Assembly (NCBI GenBank): GCA_000597885.1
Contig: CP004371.1
Span: forward strand, 2,000,501-2,064,500
Origin: Flammeovirgaceae bacterium 311
Lineage (GTDB): Bacteria > Bacteroidota > Bacteroidia > Cytophagales > Cyclobacteriaceae
Length of the DNA: 64,000 nt
Direction of reading: 5' to 3'
The notes beneath the pieces are model-generated. The model saw nothing but the letters and a program-made list of their open reading frames with translations, did not search any database and was not told the DNA's origin. A program made the translations under genes and the position numbers. The stretch's first letter is position 1, and every line of letters starts with the position of its first letter. Shown piece by piece: positions 33,910 to 43,200 of the stretch.

Positions 33910-34788
33910 TTAAAAAATATACCTGATGGTATTCCATGGTATGATTTCATCATGCAGCGCCTGCCATTGACTAATATACTCCCGCTTGAGCGGTATCTGG
34001 TAACGCACCCCCTGGCTGCCATACTGGCTTTGCTTTGCTTCCTGTTTTTCAGGTTGCCACAACAAGGCTTCACTTTCCGCAAAGCCACGCTCCAGGTTCC
34101 GCTCATGTTGCCAGGGGTTATGGGTAAGAAAAATGCACTCCGCTGCCACCTCCTGTTGTAGTTCCGCAGGTACCGCCGCTGCTATTTCTTCAAATAACAC
34201 CCTGTATTCCTGTAGCCAGCCTTCATAAACCACAATAGGAGAAAAGTTAAGGTGTACCTCGTAGCCTGCTCTGGAGAAAGCCTTGATGGCTGCAATTCTT
34301 TCTGTAATAGGTGTAGTTTTAGGCTCCAGTAGAGTACTAACTGACTGAGGCATCAGGCTAAACCTGATGCGAATCTTTTTTTGTGGCTGATAAGCCAGCA
34401 TGGCTTCATTTACATATTTTGTAGCAAAGGTTGCTTTTGCCTTAGCATGATCCCTGAAAAAATCAAATACCCCGGGCCAGTTGTAATGCTTCCAGTGCAG
34501 ACTAATATCGGTAGAGCAGCCAATATCGTAGGTCCAGTAAAGCTGATCTACCTGGTTAGCAGGCTTTGGAAAAGGAAGGGGCGCAAGGTGCTGCGCCAGT
34601 TTGTGTAAAATTTCATCGCTGTTATCATTGATAAATACAGTATCGTAGTTATAGCGCATAACGTAGCAATATGAATTACGACACCCACCCAAACAGCCGT
34701 AGATAAAATTTGGAGTAACAAAATCAGACGAACGATCATTAGATTTAATAGATAACGTTTTAGTCCGCTGATGTTTGATTGTAGGCAT
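33910..34788 (-). CDS. Spore-photoproduct-lyase-like radical SAM protein
   Basis: 292 residues. The N-terminal part has TPNFIYGCLGGCRNSYCYVM, the cysteine motif that in radical SAM enzymes binds a 4Fe-4S cluster; here the spacing is CX3CX4C rather than CX3CX2C. Downstream segments match the SplB-like (COG1533) layout: VDQLYWTYDIGCSTDISLHW, FFRDHAKAKATFATKYVNEA, KIRIRFSLMPQSVSTLLEPK, ITERIAAIKAFSRAGYEVHL and a NFSPIVVYEGWLQEY core with THNPWQHE near the end. Real SPL repairs spore photoproduct in DNA; non-sporulating relatives are of unknown role, possibly in DNA damage repair. Single gene, start MPTIKHQRTKTLSIKS. Confidence 0.75.
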   Translation of the reverse strand: MPTIKHQRTKTLSIKSNDRSSDFVTPNFIYGCLGGCRNSYCYVMRYNYDTVFINDNSDEILHKLAQHLAPLPFPKPANQVDQLYWTYDIGCSTDISLHWKHYNWPGVFDFFRDHAKAKATFATKYVNEAMLAYQPQKKIRIRFSLMPQSVSTLLEPKTTPITERIAAIKAFSRAGYEVHLNFSPIVVYEGWLQEYRVLFEEIAAAVPAELQQEVAAECIFLTHNPWQHERNLERGFAESEALLWQPEKQEAKQSQYGSQGVRYQIPLKREYISQWQALHDEIIPWNTIRYIF

Positions 34789-34897
34789 GTGTAATTTTTA
34801 ACCATTAACTATAAACAAATATACATTTTTTGGGAGTTAAAAGTTCTATAAATGATCCTTGAACTGCTAATATCTCAACATATGCATCTTTTCTACT

Positions 34898-35767
34898 ATG
34901 CAAAATATTTATGCCTGGTCTGGCCTGGGCCGCCCGTTAACTTATAAGTGGCTTAGCCACCGGCTGCTGTTTATCTCCCTGCTGTTTGCTTTTTTGGTAG
35001 CAGGCGGCATGTACCTCTACACCTACCAGGAGGGGGCTGGCAGCGCGGCTGCTTTCGGCCTCAGCATTGGCCTGGCGGTATTCTTCAGCTGGGCCATCAC
35101 CCGTGAGCTGGATCCTGATTCAGGCTGGGCAGCTTTTCTGGCGATAGGCCTGGCTTCTGTAGCGCTGTGGTTCTGGCCCTACCCGCTTGTTAAACTATTA
35201 TTTTTAATTTTAATGCTGCTGCGGCTCATGAACAGGAGCACGGGCATTGCGGCTAAAATTCCGGATGTTATATTGATTCTGGCATTAACCGGCTGGCTGC
35301 TTTGGGAAGAGCAACTGATTGCAGGCGTATTTGCCACACTGGCTCTCTGGAGCAATGGCAGGCTGCCCAACCCCCAGCATTCGCATAAATTCCTGGCGCT
35401 GGCAGTGGGATTGGCTACCATTCTGGCTTTTCTGCAATATCCTGCCCAAAGAATTCCCAATGAACTATCAATCTGGGTGAACATCAGCATTATTACAACC
35501 GCAACTGGCTTTGCCCTATATTCACGCCAGCTAAAGAGCATCAAAAGCACTGCTGATGCTACGGAACAGCCACTTTCACTGATCAGGTTACGGGCAGCAC
35601 AGTTGGTAACACTGCTGGTGGTCACTGTTTTTTCACTTTGGTATGGCGACTGGTTCTTTAAGCAGGTGGTTACAATCTGGGCAACCTTTGCGGCAGTATT
35701 TCTGTACGCAGCATTTAATTACAGATCATCTTTCAAAAATCATCCGAACAAAAATATCAGATCATGA
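34898..35767 (+). CDS. Multi-spanning inner-membrane protein, unknown
   Basis: 289 residues with about nine hydrophobic helices, for example HRLLFISLLFAFLVAGGMYL, AAFGLSIGLAVFFSWAI, GWAAFLAIGLASVALWFW, LLFLILMLLRLMN, ILILALTGWLLW, FLALAVGLATILAFLQY and TIWATFAAVFLYAAFNY. No charge pattern or motif of a known transporter was found; the layout fits small Bacteroidota membrane proteins of unknown role. Soluble loops are short. It precedes the HAD remnant on the same strand by 40 bases, so it may once have been cotranscribed with it. Confidence 0.65.
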   Translation: MQNIYAWSGLGRPLTYKWLSHRLLFISLLFAFLVAGGMYLYTYQEGAGSAAAFGLSIGLAVFFSWAITRELDPDSGWAAFLAIGLASVALWFWPYPLVKLLFLILMLLRLMNRSTGIAAKIPDVILILALTGWLLWEEQLIAGVFATLALWSNGRLPNPQHSHKFLALAVGLATILAFLQYPAQRIPNELSIWVNISIITTATGFALYSRQLKSIKSTADATEQPLSLIRLRAAQLVTLLVVTVFSLWYGDWFFKQVVTIWATFAAVFLYAAFNYRSSFKNHPNKNIRS

Positions 35768-35806
35768 CAAGCATTAAATCCCATTTCTCATTATTTTGAC
35801 GCTTAA

Positions 35807-36085
35807 GCAGACAGTTCCGGCGCCGGTATCAAAAAGAGAAAGCCTGCCCCAGATTTTTATTTAAAAGCAGCTAAAGAATTAAACCTGCCGGCCCGCCGTT
35901 GTATAGTTTTTAAAGATTCTCTTGCAGGAATCACTGCCGGCCAGCGGGCAGGTATGCAACTAATTGGTTTAACAACAACCCATTACCGGCAGGAACTAGC
36001 TCAAACCGCTGTACGTTGGGTACATGATTCATTTGAAACAATTGACGAAAATTTGCTGAATATAATACTGGATGAAGCCCCTTAA
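35807..36085 (+). pseudogene. Remnant of a HAD-family (beta-phosphoglucomutase-like) phosphatase, C-terminal part only
   Basis: From a TAA at 35804 the frame is open to a TAA at 36083-36085. It reads KKRKPAPDFYLKAAKELNLP, RRCIVFKDSLAGITAGQRAG, MQLIGLTTTHYRQEL and ends NLLNIILDEAP. KPAPD-x-(Y/F)L (the HAD motif III lysine) followed by VFxDSxxGIxAGxxAGM (motif IV) is typical of HAD subfamily IA phosphatases. The N-terminal half with the catalytic DxDG, the cap and any start codon is missing, so the product would be inactive. The usual acidic residue before D in motif IV is Lys here (FKDS). It overlaps the start of the DUF4159 gene in another frame by 14 bases. Confidence 0.75.
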
Positions 36086-36743
36086 ACAATTTCTATTTAC
36101 ACTTCTGCTTTGCTTTACCAGCCTTTTTGCCGGGGCACAACAGGACGGCGCACTTCAAATTGCCAAACTCAAATACAGCGGCGGCGGCGACTGGTATGCC
36201 AATAAAACAGCCTTGCCTAACCTGGTTAATTTTGCTAACCAGCACCTGAACACCAGAATTTCGTTACGCGAAGCAGTGGTAGAGGCCGGCAGTCCGGAGT
36301 TGTTCTCCTACCCCTATGTGTACATGACCGGCCATGGAAATGTGGTTTTCAGCCAGCAGGAAGCGCAAAATCTGCGTACCTACCTGCTCTCCGGTGGCTT
36401 TTTGCATATAGATGATAACTATGGGCTTGATCAGTATGTACGCCTGGAAATGAAAAAGGTATTTCCGGAACTTGAGTTTGTAGAGCTGCCCTTTAACCAC
36501 CCCATCTACCACCAGCAGTTTTCTTTCGCCAAAGGTTTGCCTAAAATTCACGAGCATGATGGCAATCCTGCACAGGGCTTCGGCTTGTTTTACGAAGGCA
36601 GGATGGTATGCTTCTACTCTTATGAATGTGACCTGGGCAATGGTTGGGAAGACCAGAGTGTGCACAACGACCCTGAAGAAAAACGCCAGCTGGCCCTAAG
36701 GATGGGTGCCAACATTCTCTCCTATGTATTTACCCGCGAATAA
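36072..36743 (+). CDS. DUF4159 family secreted protein
   Basis: 223 residues. Signal peptide (FLFTLLLCFTSLFAGAQ). The body matches DUF4159: IAKLKYSGGGDWYANKTALP, PYVYMTGHGNVVFS, LRTYLLSGGFLHIDDNYGLD, FVELPFNHPIYHQQFSF, GLPKIHEHDGNPAQGFGLFY, CFYSYECDLGNGWED and an N-terminal-like helix RQLALRMGANILSYVF at the end. The fold resembles a class I glutamine-amidotransferase-like domain without a conserved nucleophile; its function is unknown. In other Bacteroidota the gene sits near von Willebrand/MoxR-type genes, not seen here. Its start overlaps a HAD remnant. Confidence 0.85.
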   Translation: MKPLKQFLFTLLLCFTSLFAGAQQDGALQIAKLKYSGGGDWYANKTALPNLVNFANQHLNTRISLREAVVEAGSPELFSYPYVYMTGHGNVVFSQQEAQNLRTYLLSGGFLHIDDNYGLDQYVRLEMKKVFPELEFVELPFNHPIYHQQFSFAKGLPKIHEHDGNPAQGFGLFYEGRMVCFYSYECDLGNGWEDQSVHNDPEEKRQLALRMGANILSYVFTRE

Positions 36744-36863
36744 TTTTTTTTTAAAAATTATTTACGAATTGTCACAAACCCTCCAGCATACTTGTCATAA
36801 GTATGGCGCCCCCTTCTACGCGGGCAACAAAACTGTTACAAAAGTTATTTAAATCTATTCAAA

Positions 36864-37661
36864 GTGATTATTATTCTATTCTTTATAGCGCACTGGTATC
36901 TGTCGCTGTTCTTCCAGACGTTCTTTCTGCATCGTTATGCAGCGCATAAAATGTACACCATGAGCCCTTTCTGGGAGCGTGCGTTTTATGTACTGACCTG
37001 GATCTTCCAGGGCTCCTCCTACCTGAGTCCGCGGGCATATGCAATTCTGCACAGAATGCACCATGCTTATTCAGATACGCCCAAAGACCCACATTCTCCC
37101 CATCATACTAAAAACGTTTTTACCATGATGTGGCATACCAAAGAGATCTTCAACGAGATCTACGAGCATACCACTAAGGTTGAAGAACGTTTTGAAAGGG
37201 ATGTTCCGGACTGGCCAGCTTTTGACCGTTTTGCAGGAAGCCGCTGGAGCAGAATATCCTGGGGTATTCTATATGTAGCATTCTATGTGCTGTGCATCAG
37301 CGTATTTGAACTGCCAGGCACACACTGGGCCATGTACGCCCTGCTGCCGGTTCATTTCCTGATTGGTCCTGTACATGGTGCTATCGTAAACTGGAGTGGC
37401 CATAAATACGGCTATTCAAATTTCGATAACAACGATAAATCGAGAAATTCCCTGGTAGTCGATTTTCTGATGCTGGGTGAGCTGTTCCAGAATAATCACC
37501 ACAAGCTGCCTAACCGGGCCAACTTTGGTGTTCGCTGGTACGAGGTAGACCCTATTTTCCCGGCAGTTAAAGTGCTTAGCTTTCTGAAGGTGATCAGGAT
37601 GAAGCCTAAAACTATTTCAATGAAGAAGCAAAATCCTGTTTCAGAAGCAAAAGCTGCATAA
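36864..37661 (+). CDS. Acyl-CoA (delta-9-type) fatty acid desaturase
   Basis: 265 residues, start GTG at 36864 (MIIILFFIAHWYLSLFFQTF as initiator Met). Integral membrane di-iron enzyme that puts a cis double bond in acyl-CoA chains and so tunes membrane fluidity. Three His boxes: FLHRYAAHKM (HX4H), ILHRMHHAYSD (HXXHH) and LFQNNHHKLPNRANFG (the third box, here NHH), plus an extra motif HGAIVNWSGH between the helices. Four membrane segments. Length is short for the family because Bacteroidota forms start at the first His box region. Followed by a strong terminator. Confidence 0.92.
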   Translation: MIIILFFIAHWYLSLFFQTFFLHRYAAHKMYTMSPFWERAFYVLTWIFQGSSYLSPRAYAILHRMHHAYSDTPKDPHSPHHTKNVFTMMWHTKEIFNEIYEHTTKVEERFERDVPDWPAFDRFAGSRWSRISWGILYVAFYVLCISVFELPGTHWAMYALLPVHFLIGPVHGAIVNWSGHKYGYSNFDNNDKSRNSLVVDFLMLGELFQNNHHKLPNRANFGVRWYEVDPIFPAVKVLSFLKVIRMKPKTISMKKQNPVSEAKAA

Positions 37662-37714
37662 GCAGCGCAAATGCAGGCGCTTTCAGACAGCTTGCAGATA
37701 AATATCAAAATAGA

Positions 37715-37740
37715 AATAGCCGGCCCAACAGCCGGCTATT
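37715..37740 (+). terminator. Rho-independent terminator after the desaturase gene
   Basis: Perfect 10-bp GC-rich stem (arms 37715-37724 and 37731-37740), 6-base loop, then a run of T (TTTTTT). Confidence 0.9.
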
Positions 37741-37821
37741 TTTTTATTAAATGCAGGCAGCAGGTCAATAAGAAATCATTGTCTTGGCTTAACAAATTTA
37801 TACTCTGCGGGTTGTACAACC

Positions 37822-37843
37822 ATGCGGCAACCTATTGCCGCAT
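37822..37843 (+). promoter_or_regulatory. Hairpin before the first small lipoprotein gene
   Basis: Perfect 9-bp stem ATGCGGCAA / TTGCCGCAT around CCTA, 38 bases before the ATG; a separate palindrome GTTGTACAAC lies just upstream at 37811-37820. Could be an operator, a leader structure or a second terminator; no way to tell here. Confidence 0.4.
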
Positions 37844-37880
37844 TTCTAAATTTCATGGAAAGAATTTTTTATCAAATCCA

Positions 37881-38222
37881 ATGACTATGAAAACGACTCT
37901 ATATAAAAACCTGATAAATCGATTCTTTGGAATCTGCGCTGTAACAGGCCTGCTACTTTTTAGTGCCTGCGGCGATAGTGAGAGAACTACAACTACTAAT
38001 ACTGAAGATGCAGAATATGGATTTGGTGCTGATGTAGATGAAACCCGTCAGCCTTCGGTAGACGATAACATCAACACCACCAATCAGGACACTGCCCAGT
38101 TTGACAATACCCGCGATGCCATCAACCCTAACAGTGGCGGCGGGTCTGTTCCCAGGAACGATGGCGGCACCAATACCGATAACAACAATACCGGTGGCGG
38201 AAGGGGAGATAATAACCAGTAA
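37881..38222 (+). CDS. Small Asn/Thr/Gly-rich lipoprotein
   Basis: 113 residues from ATG 37881 (MTMKTTLYKN); ATG at codon 3 also fits. Signal FFGICAVTGLLLFSAC with a lipobox (FSAC). The mature part is low-complexity and acidic (TTNTEDAEYGFGADVDETRQ), then Asn/Gly-rich (NPNSGGG, NTDNNNTGGG). No domain seen; likely a disordered surface lipoprotein. Its signal peptide closely resembles that of the next lipoprotein gene, pointing to duplication. A frame extended upstream to 37671 covers the terminator of the previous gene and is rejected. Confidence 0.7.
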   Translation: MTMKTTLYKNLINRFFGICAVTGLLLFSACGDSERTTTTNTEDAEYGFGADVDETRQPSVDDNINTTNQDTAQFDNTRDAINPNSGGGSVPRNDGGTNTDNNNTGGGRGDNNQ

Positions 38223-38286
38223 TAACGACTCCGGTACCTGATGAGACAGCTGATCTACCGGTATCTGTGTCATCCGGCGAATAGCG

Positions 38287-38310
38287 CAGGTGAACGATAT
38301 CGTTCACCTG
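38287..38310 (+). terminator. Terminator: perfect 24-bp palindrome with T run
   Basis: CAGGTGAACGAT / ATCGTTCACCTG is a perfect inverted repeat with no formal loop, followed by CTTTTTTTAT. It most likely ends the small lipoprotein transcript. Confidence 0.75.
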
Positions 38311-38488
38311 CTTTTTTTATGAATCAGCATTTCAGGAGCAACGCCTGCTGTACAACTTTCTAACCTGAACGGCATGCGCACACGCCTCCTGTGCCTTAAC
38401 ATGTACATGTAAGAGAATTATTCGTAAAAGAAATTCAGCTTAACCTGTATTTTATTAAGCATTATGTAGCACAAAAATATTTTATATC

Positions 38489-39403
38489 ATGCAATATCTA
38501 ATGTTTACAAAATGGGTCAAACGCATCGCAGGAGCATGCTCTGTAGCAGGCATGTTACTGTTTGCCTCCTGTACAAACGAAGGGAGAGAGCGATCCGACG
38601 CTACCTACTCCAATTCCAGGGCAGGAACGGATGTTACCACCACTGATACAGAGTATGAGCGTACCAGCAATACCAATACCGCAGCCACTTACAATACTCC
38701 TGATCGTACTCCAATGGAAGCAAAGGGACACACCCTGAGCGATAATGAATTTAACGAGGTCAGAGGAGAGTTGAGAGAAGTTAATCAGGCAATCAGAGAG
38801 GTACTTCGTCAGCACCCGGGCATAGTAGTGCGCTATTCAGATAATACCCGCAATGCCGACCATAATTATGGTGAATATGGTGTGTTTTACGATAATGTAA
38901 CTGATAATAATGCTCGTACCCAGCTCAGAGAGCTGGAAACCCGCCGCCACCAGAGCCTGAACCAGATAAGGGGCAGAATGAACACTGAAACCAGTGCCTA
39001 TATCGCTGCAGAAACAGATGCTGCTCCCAAACAAGGCTACGAGGAAATTTACAGGCATATCACCAGTAAAATAGCATATACCAACGATGCTAACGCAGCA
39101 GACCTTGAAGGAACCATGTTTGTGGAATTTATTGTAGATTCCAGGGGCAACGTATTAAACCCAAGGATCGTGCAGTCTCTGGATGCCGGCATGGAATCTG
39201 ATGCCAACATGGAAAACCCTGCCCGGGTAACAGAACAGGAAAAAGATGTTGCCATTGAAGATATGGAGCAGCAGGTAATAGATGCTGTAAAATCAACCAG
39301 TGGTATGTGGGATCCGGCTACCATGGGTGGCGAGCCTGTTTCCGGAGAAGTTGTATTACCAATTCATTTCCAGCTGCAGAGAATAGGCTCTGAAAGAGAA
39401 TAA
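38489..39403 (+). CDS. Lipoprotein with a TonB C-terminal-like domain
   Basis: 304 residues. Signal RIAGACSVAGMLLFASC with a lipobox (FASC), very like the preceding gene's leader. The mature protein starts with a Thr/Asn-rich spacer, then a helical region (about 80-165: ELREVNQAIREVLRQHPGIV, RELETRRHQSLNQIRG), then from about 180 a domain reading EEIYRHITSKIAYTND, LEGTMFVEFIVDSRGNVLNP, EDMEQQVIDAVKSTSGMWDP and EVVLPIHFQL, the layout of the TonB C-terminal domain ('GxVxVxFxIxxxGxVxNxxV ... xPxFxF'). Because it is lipid-anchored and lacks the TonB membrane helix and Pro-rich arm, it is not a classical TonB. A structural or adaptor role is possible. Confidence 0.75.
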   Translation: MQYLMFTKWVKRIAGACSVAGMLLFASCTNEGRERSDATYSNSRAGTDVTTTDTEYERTSNTNTAATYNTPDRTPMEAKGHTLSDNEFNEVRGELREVNQAIREVLRQHPGIVVRYSDNTRNADHNYGEYGVFYDNVTDNNARTQLRELETRRHQSLNQIRGRMNTETSAYIAAETDAAPKQGYEEIYRHITSKIAYTNDANAADLEGTMFVEFIVDSRGNVLNPRIVQSLDAGMESDANMENPARVTEQEKDVAIEDMEQQVIDAVKSTSGMWDPATMGGEPVSGEVVLPIHFQLQRIGSERE

Positions 39404-39438
39404 CCAGCCTGGAGCTGGTTTAAAGGCACACAAGCAAA

Positions 39439-39460
39439 AAAGCAGGTCTATGCCTGCTTT
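39439..39460 (+). terminator. Terminator after the TonB-like lipoprotein gene
   Basis: 8-bp stem AAAGCAGG / CCTGCTTT around TCTATG, with T-containing tail (CTTGCTTT). It lies between two convergent genes and may serve both. Confidence 0.7.
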
Positions 39461-39482
39461 CTTGCTTTAAGGCAGTTACTGT

Positions 39483-40100
39483 TTAGAAGTGCTTGGGGTT
39501 TAAGATTTCTGCCATCAGCACCGCCTGTTTCATTCCCTGCCTGCTGTGCGCCAGCTTTCGTAATTGCGCTGCAAGTGGCGCCTGTGCTTTTTTGGTACTA
39601 TAAGCTTTAAACCTTCTTTCTGTATCTCTGCCCCTGGACTTTGTTCTTTTCTTTGTTTTAGTTTTAGGTTTTAAGGCTTCTGCCTGGGCCCTGCTAAACA
39701 TTTCGGCCCTGGCTTTGGCTGGAATTGACTCCTGAAGTGATTTAAGATGCTCGGTCTGCTGCATCTGCTCCAGGGCCTCGGCTTCCATATTACGGATTAC
39801 AGGTTCATTGGAAGCCACAGGAATAAACTCATCATCTACCTGCTCCTGCATTTTTCCTACTTTCTCGGAAGCCCTGTTCTTTGCCCGCTGGGCAGCCTGG
39901 TCATAGCGCTCCAGCAGCTCCTCCAGCGATCCTGTCTCCTGATGATGAGGGGCCCTGGGGGCATCAGGCTGACGCATCTCAGGTTCATCATCAAAAATTG
40001 GCGGCGTACCACTTTGCTCTTTCCGCCGCTTTTTAAGTGCACCGAAAATAAGATAGATAATGCCAAAGATGATATAAATGATTACCTGCAGATCTTCCAT
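39483..40100 (-). CDS. Membrane-anchored basic helical protein, unknown
   Basis: 205 residues. N-terminal membrane helix (LQVIIYIIFGIIYLIFGALK), an acidic/Pro segment, then coiled-coil-like helices (SLEELLERYDQAAQRAKNRA; EALEQMQQTEHLKSLQESIP) and a strongly basic stretch (KPKTKTKKRTKSRGRDTERR) before a final helix (QGMKQAVLMAEILNPKHF). No recognised family, although the 'AVLMAEILNPxx' ending recurs in small membrane proteins of this phylum. It is divergent from smc with 128 bases between the starts. Confidence 0.65.
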   Translation of the reverse strand: MEDLQVIIYIIFGIIYLIFGALKKRRKEQSGTPPIFDDEPEMRQPDAPRAPHHQETGSLEELLERYDQAAQRAKNRASEKVGKMQEQVDDEFIPVASNEPVIRNMEAEALEQMQQTEHLKSLQESIPAKARAEMFSRAQAEALKPKTKTKKRTKSRGRDTERRFKAYSTKKAQAPLAAQLRKLAHSRQGMKQAVLMAEILNPKHF

Positions 40101-40196
40101 AGCAGCAAATTACCAAAAACCTTTTAAATTTACCTGTTTGTTTACGGGATAAACCCATAAGGAGACTAAGGATTTAACCCGCACCTTGTAAACAAA

Positions 40197-40204
40197 TACA
40201 TTTG
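40197..40204 (+). promoter_or_regulatory. Candidate -7 promoter element (TACATTTG) for smc
   Basis: Exact match to TAnnTTTG, 24 bases before the ATG, with TTTA about 20 bases upstream as a possible -33 element. Confidence 0.45.
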
Positions 40205-40228
40205 TAGGGAAGAAAGAGAGAAGATTTC

Positions 40229-43200
40229 ATGAGGCTTACCCGCTTAGAGATAAAAGGCTTTAAAAGTTTTGGCGATAAAGTAGTCATTAATTTCGATGAA
40301 GGCATAACGGGTATCGTTGGCCCTAACGGATGCGGTAAGTCAAATGTGGTAGATGCCATTCGCTGGGTACTGGGCGAGCAAAAAACCAAAGCCCTGCGCA
40401 GCGATAAAATGGAGAACGTTATTTTTAACGGCACCAAAAACCGCAAGCCCAGCCAGATGGCCGATGTGTCGCTTACCTTCGACAATACCAAAAACCTCTT
40501 ACCAACCGAATACTCTAAAGTAACTATTACCCGCCGCTACTACCGCAGTGGTGAGAGCGAGTATGAGCTGAACGGCATTCCCTGCCGGCTAAAAGATATC
40601 AATAACCTTTTTCTGGATACCGGTATTGCCTCCAACAGCTATGCCATCATTGAACTGAAAATGGTAGATGAGCTGCTCAACGACAAGGAAGGCTCCCGCC
40701 GCGCCCTGTTCGAAGAAGCTGCGGGCATCTCCAAGTTCAAAAAACGTAAAAAGGAAACCCTTAAAAAGCTTGAAGAAACCAATCTGGACCTGGAACGGGT
40801 AAAAGACCTGCTTTTTGAAATTGAGAAAAACCTGAAGGCGCTGGAGCGCCAGGCCAAACAGGCAGAGCGCTATTTTGCCCTTAAGGAAGACTATAAAAAA
40901 CTAAGCCTGCGCCTGGGCCGGCTAACCATCAGCCAGTATACCGACAGGTTTCTGGGGCTGCACAGGCAGCTGCAGGATGAGCAGGACAGAAAAACAGCCC
41001 TGGATGCCCAATTGGCAGAAAAAGAAGCCCTTAGCGAGGAAGCCAAAAGCGGGCTCATTGGTCGCGAGAAGCTCTTAAGCAGCAGGCAGAAAACCCTGAA
41101 TGAACATGTTGGAAAGATACGGCAGGTAGAAAGCGATAAAAAAATAAAAAACGAGCGCCTGCGCTACCTCAACGACAAACGCGACACCCTGCTGGAGCAA
41201 CTGCAAAACGACCGGCAAAGCCACGAACGTGCCGCGTTCAGCATCAGCAGCCTTAGTGAGGAACGTGCGCTTGCCCAGGAGTTGGTAACAGAAGCCAAAC
41301 TGCTGCTGGATGAATTAAAAGAAGCCTACGAAGAGCAAAAGAACATTACGAACAACCTGCGTGAGGAAGCAAATGGAGCCACAAATCAGCAGCGACAACT
41401 ACAGGAACAGACCTTTAAGCTTAACAAATCGCTGGAGATCAAGCAGGTGCAATACTCCTCTCTGCGGCAGGAGCTGGAAAAAACAGAGATGGAGGGCAGC
41501 CAGCACAGCAGCAGCCTCTCACAATTTGAAGATAAACTGGCTGATGTGCAGGAAGAGGTAGTGGAGAAAGAAGAGCTGCTAAGGGATTTAAAAGAGGAAG
41601 AAGCCGACCTGCAGCAGCAAATGACTGCACTGGAGAACAACCTGCAGCAAAACCGGGACCAGCTGGCTGCCGACCGCCGCCAGCTCGATGCATGGCAAAA
41701 CGAATACAGCCTCACCAAAAGCCTGGTAGATAACCTGGAAGGTTTTCCTGAGGCCATCCGCTATCTGAAGAAAAAAACAGACTGGGGCAAAAATGTACCC
41801 CTCCTCTCCGATATTATTGCCTGCCCGGAAGAATACAGGATTGCCGTAGAAACATACCTGGAGCCCTGGATGAACCACTATGTGGTGGACAACTGGCAGC
41901 AGGCGCTTGAAGCCACTGCCCTGCTGAACACTGCTGCCCGCGGACGCGCACAGTTTTTTGTACTCGATGCGTTTCCAAACGGATTGGCCTTGGAAGGATC
42001 GCCTGCACAGGAAAATACGCCTGCCGCAGGGGTGCCTACCGCAGGAGCGCCTGTCGGATGCATCCCTGCTCTGTCGGTGGTAGAAGCTGATGACAAATAT
42101 GCTGCCCTAACCGCCCATCTGTTTACAGATACCTACATTACCCTCACCGACGATGCCTTTGATGTAAGCCGGGGCAATCAGTCCATCATCAGCAAAAGCG
42201 GCCGGCTGATCAAGCGCCGCTTCAGCCTCTTGGGTGGTTCTGTTGGCATGTTCGAGGGCAAGCGCATTGGCCGGGCCAAAAATCTGGAGAAGCTGCAGAA
42301 AAATATCCAGCAGCTGCAGGTAGAGGTAAGCAGGCTGGAGAAGCAGCAGCAGGAACAGCACACTGAGCTTGGCAGGTTAAAAAGCAGCACCCGCCGTCAG
42401 CAGATCGAAACTACAGGCCGGGAGCTGTCAATTCTGCAGCAGGAGCTGGTGCAGGTGCGTACCCGCCATGAGCAGCTGATGCAGCTGCTCAGCAACCAGG
42501 CTACCCGTCAGGACGATATGCGCCAGCAAATGGAGCTATTGCAGGAAGAAATCTCCGACATAGCCCCAGAGGCTACCACCGTAGCAGAAAGACTGCAGAC
42601 GCTGGAAGCCCGCAGTATACAGCTGCAGGACGATCTAGGCCTGCAAAACGAAGCCCTGGCAGTAAAATCTTCCCGCTTCAACGAGCAGAATATTCTTTTT
42701 CACCGGCAGGAAAACAAGCTGAACTCACTGTTGCAGGAGATCGGCTTTAAGGAGCAATCGCTGCAGAGCAGTCAGGAGCGTATAAGCCGCAACAACAGCG
42801 CCCTTGCAGATACAGAGTCAGAGATTGAAGGCCTGATGCAGCGGGGCGAGCTGGGCGATGAGGAGCTTTTGGCCATGTATGCCGAAAAGGAATCTATTGA
42901 AGCTGGTGTAAACGAAGCAGAACGCAACTACTATGAGGTCCGTGGGCTGATCGATACCCTTGAAAAAGAAGCAAGAGAATTACAGCGCCGCCGCGAAAGC
43001 AGCCAGTCGCTGATCATGGAGCTGCAAAACCGACAGAATGAGTACAAACTGCAGCTCACCAGCATTAAAGAACGCCTCTCGATAGAATTTAATGTAGAAG
43101 CTGAAGAGTTGATGGAGCAGGCTGCAGAAGAAGAGCTACTCAGCGAGGCAGAGCTGCAGCAGGAAGTGCGTTCGGTGCGTGAGAAAATAGATAAGATCGG

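Noticed and set aside
37671-37880. Upstream extension of the first small lipoprotein gene
   Set aside because: It would run through a strong terminator hairpin and lacks a signal peptide; ATG 37881 gives a proper lipoprotein leader.
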